From: Betaproteobacteria bacterium
Lineage (GTDB): Bacteria; Pseudomonadota; Gammaproteobacteria; Burkholderiales; SG8-41
Direction of reading: 5' to 3'
NCBI GenBank assembly: GCA_025356695.1
Contig: JANXSE010000397.1
Location: 1-49,871, forward strand
Length of the DNA stretch: 49,871 bases
Shown: positions 7,463-15,670 of the stretch, piece by piece
Numbering within the stretch: position 1 is the first letter of the stretch
Layout: every line of letters starts with the position of its first letter
Notes under the pieces: model-generated
Database searches by the model: none
What the model saw: the letters and a program-made list of their open reading frames with translations, nothing else
What the model was told of the DNA's origin: nothing
Program-made: the position numbers and the translations under genes

Positions 7463-8401
7463 ATGGCAAACGACATTGATGTGCTGGTCAGTGAAGTCGG
7501 TCCGCGCGACGGCCTGCAGAACGCAAAACAGTTCATGCCGACTGAATACAAGAAGCGCTGGATCAGCGCGGCGGCGGCGGCGGGCCTGCGCGAAATCGAA
7601 GTCTGTTCCTTCGTGCCGCCGAAACTGATTCCGCAGATGGTCGATGCCGCGGAAATCGTCGCGCACGCATTGACGATTCCGAACCTGACGGTAGCAGTGC
7701 TGGCGCCCAACCTCAAAGGCGCGATTCGCGCGATGGAGGCGGGCGCGCACAAGATCACGCTGCCGGTGTCGGTGAGTCATGAACACAGCATTGCCAATGT
7801 GCGCAAGACGCCCGATGAAATGATGGACGAAGTACGCCGCATTTGCGAGGCGCGCGACGAACTGCCGAAAGACAAGCGGCCGAGGATCGAGTCGGGTTTG
7901 TCCACAGTCTTCGGTTGCACGATCCAGGGCGAGGTCGAGGAAAGTGAAGTGCTGCGGCTGGCGGTGGCGAGCATGGCGGCCGGTTGCGACGAGGTCGGGT
8001 TGGCGGACACCACCGGCATGGCTAACCCGGCGCAGATCCGCCGCGTCTACAAACTCGTTGAAGCGGAAATCGGGCATGTTGCCGGGCTGCATATCCACAA
8101 CACGCGCGGACTCGGGTTGGCGAATGTGCTGGCTGCGCTCGACATCGGCGTGCGCACTTTCGACGCTTCACTCGCGGGCCTCGGCGGCTGCCCGTTTGCG
8201 CCGGGCGCCAGCGGCAATATCGTCACTGAAGATCTCGTCTACATGCTTGAGGCGATGGGTTTCCGTACCGGTGTCGATCTAGACAAACTGCTTGCCGTGC
8301 GCAATATTCTGAGCGAAGGCATACCCGATGAGCCGCTGTATGGCTATGTAGCCGCGGCGGGCGTCAAAGGCAGCGAATGCGTTGCTGCCACTGGAAGATA
8401 A
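7463..8401 (+). CDS. Hydroxymethylglutaryl-CoA lyase family enzyme
   Basis: A DRE-TIM metallolyase of 312 residues that would cleave a 3-hydroxy-3-methyl-acyl-CoA such as HMG-CoA into acetyl-CoA and a keto acid. The N-terminal SEVGPRDGLQN holds the catalytic Arg15-Asp16 pair; LHIHNTRG holds the metal-binding His pair; the signature GLGGCPFAPGASGN carries the conserved active-site Cys243. The acyl-binding loop reads SVSHEHSIANVRKT, unlike the SASESFSKKN form of true HMG-CoA lyases, so the physiological CoA ester may differ. Good ribosome-binding site (GGGGAAG) before ATG 7463. The CoA-transferase gene follows by 1 nt, implying that the transferase makes the CoA ester this enzyme splits. Confidence 0.9.
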   Translation: MANDIDVLVSEVGPRDGLQNAKQFMPTEYKKRWISAAAAAGLREIEVCSFVPPKLIPQMVDAAEIVAHALTIPNLTVAVLAPNLKGAIRAMEAGAHKITLPVSVSHEHSIANVRKTPDEMMDEVRRICEARDELPKDKRPRIESGLSTVFGCTIQGEVEESEVLRLAVASMAAGCDEVGLADTTGMANPAQIRRVYKLVEAEIGHVAGLHIHNTRGLGLANVLAALDIGVRTFDASLAGLGGCPFAPGASGNIVTEDLVYMLEAMGFRTGVDLDKLLAVRNILSEGIPDEPLYGYVAAAGVKGSECVAATGR

Positions 8402-8402
8402 G

Positions 8403-9593
8403 ATGAGCGAACAAAAACTGCCGCTCGCCGGAATCCGCGTCGTCGAATTCGTGCACATGGTGATGGGGCCGACTTGCGGGCTGGTGCTCGCTGATCTCGG
8501 TGCCGACGTGATCAAGATCGAGCCGCTCGACGGCGACCATACGCGCCATCTCACTGCCTCGGGCGCCGGGTTTTTTCCGACCTACAACCGCAACAAGAAA
8601 AGCCTCGCCGTCGATTTGAAATCGGCGGCCGGCCGCGAGATCGTGCTGAAGCTGATCGCCACCACCGATGTGGTGAGCGAAAACTTCCGTCCGGGGGCGA
8701 TGGAGAAACTCGGTTTCGGTTACGCAGCGGTGAAGAAGCTGAAGTCCGACATCATTTACTGTTCGCACAAGGGTTTTCTGCCGGGGCCGTATGAACACCG
8801 CACTGCGCTCGACGAAGTCGTGCAGATGATGGGCGGGCTCGCCTATATGACCGGCGGCAAGGGCAAGCCGATCCGCGCCGGCGCGTCGGTCAACGACATC
8901 ATGGGCGGCATGTTCGGCGCGATTGCGATCCTTGCGGCCATCATTCAGCGCAAAGCCACCGGTGAAGGCCAGTACGTGCAAAGTGGTTTGTTCGAGAACA
9001 ACGTGTTTCTGATGGCTCAGCACATGCTCGAAGGTTTCATGACCGGCACACCGGTGGTGCCGATGCCCGACCGCATTCGCGCCTGGGCGGTCTACGACAC
9101 GTTCACGACGGCGGAAGGCGAACAGGTGTTCGTCGGCGTCGTCACCGACACGCAGTGGAAGGTGTTCTGCGAATCGTTCGGTCTTGCCGATCTCTTGATT
9201 GATCCGGCGCTGAAAACCAATCCGATGCGGGTGACCGAACGGCCGCGCGTGATTCCGGTCCTGACCGAAATCTTCAAAAAGATGGGCAAGCAGGAGTTGA
9301 TGGACCGCTGCGAAAAGCTCGGCCTGCCCTATGCGCCGATTTCAAAACCGGAAGACCTCTTCGACGATCCGCATCTGAAAGCCTCGGGCGGGCTCACCGA
9401 CATCACGCTGATGAACGGCATCAAAACGCAGGTGCCGGCACTGCCGATCGAAGTCGGCGGCCACCGGCTCGGCACGCGCATTGATCTGCCGCAGGTCGGG
9501 CAGCACACGCGCGAGTTATTGTTAGATCTCGGCTACGCGGCGCCGGCGATCGACAAACTGATTGCTGATGGTGTCGCGCACGCATCAAAATAA
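8403..9593 (+). CDS. CaiB/BaiF (class III) CoA-transferase
   Basis: A 396-residue family III CoA-transferase that moves CoA from a donor such as succinyl-CoA to an organic acid through an aspartyl-CoA thioester. Features are the N-terminal LAGIRVVEFVHMVMGP, GADVIKIEP, NRNKKSLAVDLKS and SENFRPGAMEKLGFGY segments and the predicted catalytic Asp165 in GASVNDIMGG. ATG 8403 lies 1 nt after the lyase stop, so expression is coupled. Length and domain order are standard. Pairing with an HMG-CoA-lyase-type enzyme suggests activation of a branched hydroxy-dicarboxylate followed by cleavage (inference). Confidence 0.92.
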   Translation: MSEQKLPLAGIRVVEFVHMVMGPTCGLVLADLGADVIKIEPLDGDHTRHLTASGAGFFPTYNRNKKSLAVDLKSAAGREIVLKLIATTDVVSENFRPGAMEKLGFGYAAVKKLKSDIIYCSHKGFLPGPYEHRTALDEVVQMMGGLAYMTGGKGKPIRAGASVNDIMGGMFGAIAILAAIIQRKATGEGQYVQSGLFENNVFLMAQHMLEGFMTGTPVVPMPDRIRAWAVYDTFTTAEGEQVFVGVVTDTQWKVFCESFGLADLLIDPALKTNPMRVTERPRVIPVLTEIFKKMGKQELMDRCEKLGLPYAPISKPEDLFDDPHLKASGGLTDITLMNGIKTQVPALPIEVGGHRLGTRIDLPQVGQHTRELLLDLGYAAPAIDKLIADGVAHASK

Positions 9594-9617
9594 TTCCGTA
9601 TTGAACCGGAGAGGATC

Positions 9618-10574
9618 ATGAAAAAAACGCTTGCTGCTGCATTGATGTTGTGCGCGACCGCTGCCGTTGCACAGAACTATCCGGCCAAGCCGGTGCGCTG
9701 GGTGGTGCCGTTTCCGCCGGGTGGCGGCACCGATCTGATTTCGCGCACGCTGGCAGCGAAATTGTCCGAGGCGTGGGGTGTGCAGGTGGTCGCCGACAAC
9801 CGACCGGGCGGCGGCGGCACCATCGGCATGGGTATCGCGGCGAAGACGCCGCCCGATGGTTACACGCTGGTGTTGGGGCAGGCCTCGAACATAACGGTCG
9901 CACAGGGCCTCTACGACAAGATTCCTTATGACCCGGTGAAGGACCTGCAGCCGCTGACGCAGGTGATCTCGACGCCGCTGGTGCTCGTCTCGCACCCGTC
10001 GTTTCCGGCGAAGACGCTGCGCGATCTGATTGCGTTTGCCAAAGCAAAACCCGATGCGGTGACCTTCGGTTCGCCGGGCAACGGCACCATCGGCCATCTG
10101 TCGGTCGAGATGTTGAAATCAATGGCCGGCATCAAGATGCTGCACATTCCCTACAAGGGTGCCACACTCGCCATTACCGAACTGATTGGTGGCCAGATCA
10201 CCATTTACGCCAGCAGCATGCCGCCGGCGATCAACCTTATCAACGCGGGCAAACTGCGCGCGCTGGGCGTCACCAGCACCAAACGCCTTGCGCCGCTGCC
10301 GTCGGTGCCGACGATTGCCGAGAGCGGCGTCAAGGATTACGAAGCGGTCAACTGGTATGGCGTATTCATGCCGGCCGGTGCAACGAAAGAAATGGTGGCG
10401 CGCCTGCATGGCGATCTCGTCAAACTTTTGCGCCTGCCGGATGTGAAAGAGCGTTTTTCCAGCGAGGGCGGCGAGATTGTCGCCAATACGCCGGATGAAT
10501 TCAGCGCGTTTATTCGCAGGGACATTCCGAAGTGGTCGAAGGTCATCAAGGACGCCAAGGTCAAGGTGGACTGA
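9618..10574 (+). CDS. Bug/TctC-family periplasmic substrate-binding protein
   Basis: A tripartite-tricarboxylate-type receptor of 318 residues, exported to the periplasm (leader MKKTLAAALMLCATAAVAQ, cleavage near residue 18). Typical family segments are PVRWVVPFPPGGGTDLISR, VVADNRPGGGGTIG, FGSPGNGTIGHL, MLHIPYKGA and GKLRALGVTS. No TctA or TctB membrane subunits are encoded nearby, so it is an orphan receptor, as is very common in Burkholderiales. It lies 24 nt after the CoA-transferase with a GGAGAG ribosome-binding site and presumably binds the acid fed into this pathway. Confidence 0.95.
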   Translation: MKKTLAAALMLCATAAVAQNYPAKPVRWVVPFPPGGGTDLISRTLAAKLSEAWGVQVVADNRPGGGGTIGMGIAAKTPPDGYTLVLGQASNITVAQGLYDKIPYDPVKDLQPLTQVISTPLVLVSHPSFPAKTLRDLIAFAKAKPDAVTFGSPGNGTIGHLSVEMLKSMAGIKMLHIPYKGATLAITELIGGQITIYASSMPPAINLINAGKLRALGVTSTKRLAPLPSVPTIAESGVKDYEAVNWYGVFMPAGATKEMVARLHGDLVKLLRLPDVKERFSSEGGEIVANTPDEFSAFIRRDIPKWSKVIKDAKVKVD

Positions 10575-10576
10575 AG

Positions 10577-11371
10577 ATGGATCTCGGCCTCAAAGGCAAA
10601 CTCGCATTGGTCACCGGCTCGACCGCCGGTATCGGCTTCGCCATCGCGCAGGGTCTGCTCGCCGAAGGCGCGCGTGTCGTTATCAACGGCCGTACGCCGG
10701 CACGCGTGGCGGCGGCGATCGAACACTTGAAAGCGTCGGGTGATGTGTTCGGTGTTGCCGCCGACATGGCGACGGCGGAAGGTGCTGCCACCGTGGTCGA
10801 TGCGGTCAATTCGATCGGCACACTCGATGTGCTGGTCAACAACGTCGGTTACTTCGAAGTCAAACCGCTGGCCGAGCTCGAAGACGCAGACTGGGACGCG
10901 ATGTTCCAGTTGAATGTGATGAGTGCGGTGCGCATGAGCAAGGCTTTTCTGCCCGGCATGCTGGAGCGCAACAGCGGCCGCATCGTTTTCATTGCGTCGG
11001 AACAAAGCGTAAAACCCAATCCGGTGATGCTGCATTACGCGATGAGCAAGGCGGCGATGGTGTCGGTGGCGCGCGGGCTCGCCGAATCGACCCGGGGCAC
11101 CGGCGTCACGGTCAACAGCGCGCTGGTCGGCGCAACGTGGAGCGACGGCGTTGATGTGTTCATGGACACGATGGCGAAAACTGCGGGCGTTTCGGTTGAG
11201 CAAATGACTGCCGACTATTTTAAACAGGAAGCGAACAACTCGCTGCTGCAGCGTTTTGCCACCCCGAAAGAAATCGCCGACCAGATCGTTTTTCTGTGTT
11301 CGGCCAATGCCTCGGCGGTTAACGGTGCGGCGCAGCGTGTCGATGGCGGTATCATTCGCGCCATGCTGTAA
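10577..11371 (+). CDS. Short-chain dehydrogenase/reductase (SDR)
   Basis: A 264-residue classical SDR that oxidises or reduces an alcohol/ketone with NAD(P). The cofactor motif is TGSTAGIG near the N-terminus; NNVG follows; the catalytic Ser141 (FIASEQS) and YxxxK pair Tyr154/Lys158 (HYAMSK) are intact; the C-terminus carries FLCSANASAVNGAAQRVDGG. ATG 10577 is 2 nt past the receptor stop; an in-frame start further upstream would overlap that gene and lacks support. The insert between residues about 185 and 220 is typical of the substrate loop. Substrate unknown; likely a hydroxy acid or a lactone precursor in this operon. Confidence 0.92.
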   Translation: MDLGLKGKLALVTGSTAGIGFAIAQGLLAEGARVVINGRTPARVAAAIEHLKASGDVFGVAADMATAEGAATVVDAVNSIGTLDVLVNNVGYFEVKPLAELEDADWDAMFQLNVMSAVRMSKAFLPGMLERNSGRIVFIASEQSVKPNPVMLHYAMSKAAMVSVARGLAESTRGTGVTVNSALVGATWSDGVDVFMDTMAKTAGVSVEQMTADYFKQEANNSLLQRFATPKEIADQIVFLCSANASAVNGAAQRVDGGIIRAML

Positions 11372-11400
11372 CGTTTTCGAATTCACTCACAAGAAATGCA

Positions 11401-12414
11401 ATGCCACTCCAATCGATCGATGAACTGACGGCGCTCGCTGCTGCAGCCCTCAAGGCGCACGGCGCCTCCGACAGCATGGCGCGCACCACCGCCAGATATC
11501 TGGTCGCCGCCGACGTGCAGGGACTGCCAACGCACGGCGTGATGCGCGTGGCGAGTTACTGCGGCCACCTCGGCGTCAAACGCGCCAACGGCGCGGCGGT
11601 GCCGAAAATCATCAATGAAAAACCTGCGGCCTGCCTGATCGATGCCGGTAACGGGCTCGGTTTCGAAGCCTGCGAACTCGCGGTGGCACAGGCGGTGGCG
11701 CGCGCACGCACGCAGGGCATGGGTTTCGCCGGTGTCACCAACAGTCATCACTGCGGCGCGCTCGGCATCCTGCTTGAACCGGTAGCCGCCGCAGGCATGG
11801 TCGGCCTCGCCTTCAGCAATGCCTCGTCGGCCATCATGCCCTGGGGCGGCACGCGCGCGATTTTCGGCACCAATCCGGTGGCGGCGATCTTCGGTCGCAA
11901 AAACGCGCCGCCGATCATCGTCGATCTGTCTCTCACCCAGGTGACGCGCGGTCAGATCATGCTGAATGTGAAAGAAGGCAAACCCATCCCCGACGGCTGG
12001 GGCATGGACAAGGACGGCCAACCTACAAACGACGCGCAGAAAATACTCGTCGGCGGCAGCCTCTATGCCGTGGGCGGTTTGAAGGGCACCATGCTGGCAC
12101 TCGCCGTCGAACTGATCTGCTGCGCACTCACCGGTGCCGCACTGTCGCATGAGGTCGCCTCGATGCATACCAACGAAGGCCCGCCGCTGCGTCTGGGGCA
12201 ATCCTTTATTGCCATCGATCCCGGCGCGCTCGCTGGCAGCGAAGTCTATTTCGAACGTGTCGAAATGCTGGTCGCCGCCATCCTCGCCGACGAAGGCGTG
12301 CGTCTGCCGGGCGACCGGCGACATGCGCTGGCCGCCAAAGCAGGCGAAAGCGGCGTCAATGTCGCGGACGTTCTCCTGCAGCAGTTACAGACGCTGGCGC
12401 AAGTCGGCCCATGA
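11401..12414 (+). CDS. Ldh2-family malate/L-lactate/sulfolactate-type dehydrogenase
   Basis: A 337-residue NAD(P)-dependent 2-hydroxyacid dehydrogenase of the Ldh2 (malate, ureidoglycolate, sulfolactate) fold, unrelated to classical Rossmann malate dehydrogenase. Conserved segments are QGLPTHGVMRV, NSHHCGALG (with the active-site His), ASSAIMPWGGTRAIFGTNP, VDLSLTQVTRGQI and LRLGQSFIAIDP. Start ATG 11401 lies 29 nt after the SDR. The stop overlaps the next gene (ATGA at 12411). Expected to interconvert a 2-hydroxy acid and 2-oxo acid, fitting an organic-acid catabolic operon. Confidence 0.9.
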   Translation: MPLQSIDELTALAAAALKAHGASDSMARTTARYLVAADVQGLPTHGVMRVASYCGHLGVKRANGAAVPKIINEKPAACLIDAGNGLGFEACELAVAQAVARARTQGMGFAGVTNSHHCGALGILLEPVAAAGMVGLAFSNASSAIMPWGGTRAIFGTNPVAAIFGRKNAPPIIVDLSLTQVTRGQIMLNVKEGKPIPDGWGMDKDGQPTNDAQKILVGGSLYAVGGLKGTMLALAVELICCALTGAALSHEVASMHTNEGPPLRLGQSFIAIDPGALAGSEVYFERVEMLVAAILADEGVRLPGDRRHALAAKAGESGVNVADVLLQQLQTLAQVGP

Positions 12415-13124
12415 AATGGATGGTCTGGTTGCTGAGTTGTGCGTCAGTTGTTGTGCTGGCGGCAGAACCCGCATTGCAACCCGGCGACTATGTGACCGAA
12501 CGCGGCTGGGGCAACCTCAGCATCGTGCAAGACAAGAGCGGCGCATTGAAATTTTCCATCGAGGCGATAGGCGGCAACGCGCATAGTTGTTCGCTCGACG
12601 GCGAAATTCGCGACGGCCGCGCGACGCTCGAAGCGCTGGACCCGGGCAAGCCCTGCGTCGTGACCTTCAAGCGCGCGGCAGACGGCGTGGCGGTCGACAG
12701 CGTCGAGCCGCAACTGTGCCGCTATTTTTGCGGGATGCGGGCGGACTTCGAGGGCAAATACCTGAAAACTGCCCCTGGTTGCGCACCGAAACCGCTGGCG
12801 CGCACGCGCGAGGAATTCAAGCGGTTCTACGACCGCAAGGACTATGCGACCGCGCGCGCGAAACTCGAACCGGCGTTCAATGTCTGCGCCAAAACACTCG
12901 ACTGGCTCGAAACCGGCTGGATGCGCAACGATCTCGCCATTACGCAATTCCGGCTCGGCGACACGGCCGGCTGTCTGCGCACGCTTGAGCCACTGGCAAA
13001 GGATGCCGCCAAAAGTGATGCGCAGATCCAAAGCGATTTTCCGCCGACCGACGCGGAAAACTGGCTGCCCGTCGTCAAGGCCGCGCGCACGAACCTGAAG
13101 TTGTGCGGTGACGCCAAAAAATGA
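12411..13124 (+). CDS. Cys-rich secreted protein with beta-rich N-domain and helical C-domain (unknown function)
   Basis: Not assigned to a named family. It has 237 residues with a signal peptide (MKWMVWLLSCASVVVLAAEP). The N-terminal half, residues 20-125, is beta-rich and ends in the CRYFCGMRADFEG motif, reminiscent of small periplasmic inhibitor-like domains. The C-terminal half (residues about 130-215) is helical with TPR-like hairpins (EEFKRFYDRKDYATARAKLE, QFRLGDTAGCLRTLEPLAKD). The mature part has eight cysteines, so up to four disulfides, consistent with a periplasmic location. Its start overlaps the Ldh2 stop by 4 nt, so it is co-expressed with the catabolic genes although it is not an obvious enzyme. 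Confidence 0.8.
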   Translation: MKWMVWLLSCASVVVLAAEPALQPGDYVTERGWGNLSIVQDKSGALKFSIEAIGGNAHSCSLDGEIRDGRATLEALDPGKPCVVTFKRAADGVAVDSVEPQLCRYFCGMRADFEGKYLKTAPGCAPKPLARTREEFKRFYDRKDYATARAKLEPAFNVCAKTLDWLETGWMRNDLAITQFRLGDTAGCLRTLEPLAKDAAKSDAQIQSDFPPTDAENWLPVVKAARTNLKLCGDAKK

Positions 13125-13140
13125 TCAGGCTGGTGCGCGC

Positions 13141-14064
13141 ATGAATGATCACACGCAGTCCGTCCCGGCGGGCGATACCTTCATAGCTTCGCAACCCGCA
13201 ACGGCCGTCAATTTCGCCATGCCGGCTGGTGCTTGCGACTGCCATACCCACATTCACGGCGACCGCGCGCAGTTTCCCTACTTCACCGGCCGCATCTATA
13301 CGCCGGGGCCGGCGCTGCCCGCGGAGATGGCCGCATTGCATCAGGCGCTGGGCATACAGCGCGTGGTGATCGTCACGCCCAGCGTCTATGGTGGCGACAA
13401 TGCGGCGACACTCTATGGCATGCAGGCGCGCGGCGCCGACGCGCGCGGTGTGGCGGTGCTTGATGACAAGGCGTCGGCGCGCGAACTCGCGGCGATGGCG
13501 CGCGCCGGCATCCGCGGCATGCGCATTAATCTGCATACCGGCGGCACCAGCGATCCTGCAATCGCGCGGCAGCGTTTTATCGCGGCGACGGCGCGCGTGA
13601 GAGACCTCGGCTGGCACATCCAGATATTTACCAGTCTCGCCATGATCACGGCGTTGAAGGACGACATCGCCGCCTCGTCGGTGCCGGTGGTGCTTGATCA
13701 CTTCGGCGGCGCGCAGGCATTCGCTGGCATCGAGCAGCCGGGTTTCACCGATCTGCTGGCGCTGCTGCGCAGCGGTGTCGCCTGGGTGAAGATTTCCGGC
13801 GCCTATCGCAGTTCGACACAGGCGCCCGATTACGCCGACTGCGCGCCGCTGGCGCGCGCCCTGATTGCCGCCAATGAAGACCGCATCGTCTGGGGCAGCG
13901 ATTGGCCGCACCCGAATTCGGCGGTCAGCGATGCGTCAACGGTGGCGCCGTTTCACGCCATCGACGACGGTCGTCTGCTCAACCAACTGGCGTTGTGGGC
14001 ACCTGACGCTGCGCAACGCACAAAAATTCTTGTCGATAATCCGGCGCGGCTCTACGAATTCTGA
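13141..14064 (+). CDS. Amidohydrolase family 2 (LigI-like) hydrolase, cytoplasmic paralogue
   Basis: A TIM-barrel metal hydrolase of 307 residues resembling 2-pyrone-4,6-dicarboxylate lactonase (LigI). The N-terminal metal-site motif is CDCHTHIHGD (His35, His37); VVLDHFGG supplies a further barrel-end residue; GSDWPHPN holds the predicted catalytic Asp254; the C-terminus ends NPARLYEF. No signal peptide is visible, so it is cytoplasmic. ATG 13141 is used; an in-frame GTG at 13108 would overlap the upstream gene. A very similar gene with a twin-arginine leader follows, indicating duplication. Likely a lactone or cyclic-ester hydrolase. Confidence 0.9.
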   Translation: MNDHTQSVPAGDTFIASQPATAVNFAMPAGACDCHTHIHGDRAQFPYFTGRIYTPGPALPAEMAALHQALGIQRVVIVTPSVYGGDNAATLYGMQARGADARGVAVLDDKASARELAAMARAGIRGMRINLHTGGTSDPAIARQRFIAATARVRDLGWHIQIFTSLAMITALKDDIAASSVPVVLDHFGGAQAFAGIEQPGFTDLLALLRSGVAWVKISGAYRSSTQAPDYADCAPLARALIAANEDRIVWGSDWPHPNSAVSDASTVAPFHAIDDGRLLNQLALWAPDAAQRTKILVDNPARLYEF

Positions 14065-14069
14065 CGTGT

Positions 14070-14087
14070 CGCCGCCGCCCGGCGGCG
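14070..14087. terminator. GC-rich hairpin between the amidohydrolase paralogues
   Basis: Perfect 7-bp stem CGCCGCC/GGCGGCG with a 4-nt loop (GCCC). There is no downstream T-run, so termination would be weak; it directly abuts the TATGAT box of the next gene. Confidence 0.35.
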
Positions 14088-14093
14088 TATGAT
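14088..14093 (+). promoter_or_regulatory. Putative -10 element for the exported amidohydrolase
   Basis: TATGAT, 40 nt before the ATG at 14134, immediately after a hairpin that separates it from the upstream paralogue. Suggests the second copy may have its own promoter. No clear -35, since that region is occupied by the hairpin. Confidence 0.3.
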
Positions 14094-14133
14094 GGCATTC
14101 GCATAAAACAACTTTCAACTCGGGGAGGGGAAC

Positions 14134-15090
14134 ATGCTGACACGCCGTCAAATGCTGCAGGCTGCCGCCGCTGCAGGGGCCTTGTTGCACAGCCGTTTCG
14201 GTTTCGCCAAAGCATCGCAACCGTCGACCCGGGTCAATTTCACGCTGCCGCCCGACGCCTGCGATTGCCATACGCATATCCATGGCGATCCGGAAAAATT
14301 TCCGTGGTTCGCCGGTCGCGTGTACACGCCGGAGATGGCGCTGCCGGAGGAAATGGCGGCCCTGCACCAGTCGCTCGGCATCAAGCGCGTGGTGATTGTC
14401 ACGCCGAGCGTGTACGGCGCGGACAACTCGGCCACCATCTACGGCATGAAGGCGCGCGGCAATGATGCGCGCGGTGTCGCTGTGATCGACGACAAAACCA
14501 GCGAGGCGGAGATCGATAATCTCGCGCGCCTCGGCTTCAAGGGCATACGCCTCAATCTTGCTACCACCGGCGTCAGCGACCCCGCGGTGGCGCGCCAGCG
14601 TTTCCTCGCCGCCGCCGAGCGCGTGAAAAGCCGCAACTGGCATATTCAATTGAACACGACGCTGCCGGTGATCGCGGCGATGAAAGACGCGCTGGCTGCC
14701 TCGCCGGTGCCCATCGTCTTCGACCACTACGGCAATGCCAACGAAGAACTCGGCGTGCAGCAACCCGGCTTCTCGGACATGGTCGACCTGGTGCGTTCGG
14801 GCAAGGCCTATGTGAAGATTTCGGTGACCGCGGGGCCGCGCCAGAACTACGCGTATTTCACACCGCTGGCACAGATGCTGATCGCCGCCAACGTCGACCG
14901 CATCCTGTGGGGCACCAACTGGCCGCATCCGAATTCGACCACTGCAGCAGGGCGCAAGCCGACTGATCTGACCCCGCTGTGGCCGGTTGACGACGGTCTG
15001 GTGCTGAACCAACTGCCGCTGTGGGCGCCGGACGCCGCGGTGCGCAAAAAGATCCTCGTCGACAATCCGGCGCGGCTCTACGGTTTCTGA
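14134..15090 (+). CDS. Amidohydrolase family 2 (LigI-like) protein with twin-arginine leader, exported paralogue
   Basis: A 318-residue paralogue of the preceding gene, aligning along the whole length, but with an N-terminal extension MLTRRQMLQAAAAAGALLHS that looks like a Tat signal (twin Arg, then hydrophobic Ala-rich core). It is therefore predicted to be folded in the cytoplasm and exported to the periplasm. The metal motif CDCHTHIHGD (His46, His48) is kept. The motif that reads GSDWPHPN in the first copy reads GTNWPHPN here, so the predicted catalytic Asp is Asn262. Ribosome-binding site GGGGAGGGG precedes ATG. The change could alter or abolish hydrolysis, or reflect a different mechanism. 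Confidence 0.9.
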   Translation: MLTRRQMLQAAAAAGALLHSRFGFAKASQPSTRVNFTLPPDACDCHTHIHGDPEKFPWFAGRVYTPEMALPEEMAALHQSLGIKRVVIVTPSVYGADNSATIYGMKARGNDARGVAVIDDKTSEAEIDNLARLGFKGIRLNLATTGVSDPAVARQRFLAAAERVKSRNWHIQLNTTLPVIAAMKDALAASPVPIVFDHYGNANEELGVQQPGFSDMVDLVRSGKAYVKISVTAGPRQNYAYFTPLAQMLIAANVDRILWGTNWPHPNSTTAAGRKPTDLTPLWPVDDGLVLNQLPLWAPDAAVRKKILVDNPARLYGF

Positions 15091-15113
15091 GCGGCGCGCG
15101 CGGCGGTGCGCTG

Positions 15114-15668
15114 ATGCGCTACATCGCGTTTCTGCGCGCCATCAACGTTGGCGGCCGCAATGTGTCGATGGCGAAGTTGCGCGCGTTGTTTGAAGGGTTT
15201 GGTTTCGACGCGGTTGAAACTTTCATCGCCAGCGGCAATGTGATTTTCACAGCGCCGGCGAAAAATGCCGCGGGCCTCACACGCAAAATCGAAACCGGCC
15301 TCGAACAGGCGCTCGGTTACGAAGTCAGAACCTTTTTGCGCAGCGAAGCCGCGCTGGCGGCCGTCGTGAATTACCAGCCGTTTGCGGCGGCGCGGATCAG
15401 GTCGGCGCAGGCATTCAATGTCGCCTTTCTCACCGCGCCGCCGACTGCCGCGCAAGCACAGGCGGTGCTGGCGTTGCGCTCGACGATCGACGAATTTCAC
15501 ATCAATGGGCGCGAGTTTTACTGGTTGTGCGAAAAGCGCCAGAGCGAGTCGAAATTTTCAAACGCCGTGCTCGAACGCACACTCAAGGCCGGCTCGACAC
15601 TGCGCAGCATGAGCACCATCAAAAAACTGGCGGCGAAACTCGGCGTGGACGGCACTTCAGCGGTTTGA
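15114..15668 (+). CDS. DUF1697 family protein
   Basis: A 184-residue protein of the DUF1697 family, recognised from the N-terminal MRYIAFLRAINVGGRNVSMA, the FIASGNVIF segment and the C-terminal SNAVLERTLKAGSTLR and TIKKLAAKLG parts. Function of the family is not established; it is a small cytoplasmic alpha/beta protein. ATG 15114 is chosen because the family begins exactly there; the frame is open upstream into the previous gene. It lies 23 nt after the exported amidohydrolase and is probably a co-transcribed bystander. Convergent with the MFS gene. Confidence 0.88.
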   Translation: MRYIAFLRAINVGGRNVSMAKLRALFEGFGFDAVETFIASGNVIFTAPAKNAAGLTRKIETGLEQALGYEVRTFLRSEAALAAVVNYQPFAAARIRSAQAFNVAFLTAPPTAAQAQAVLALRSTIDEFHINGREFYWLCEKRQSESKFSNAVLERTLKAGSTLRSMSTIKKLAAKLGVDGTSAV

Positions 15669-15670
15669 TG

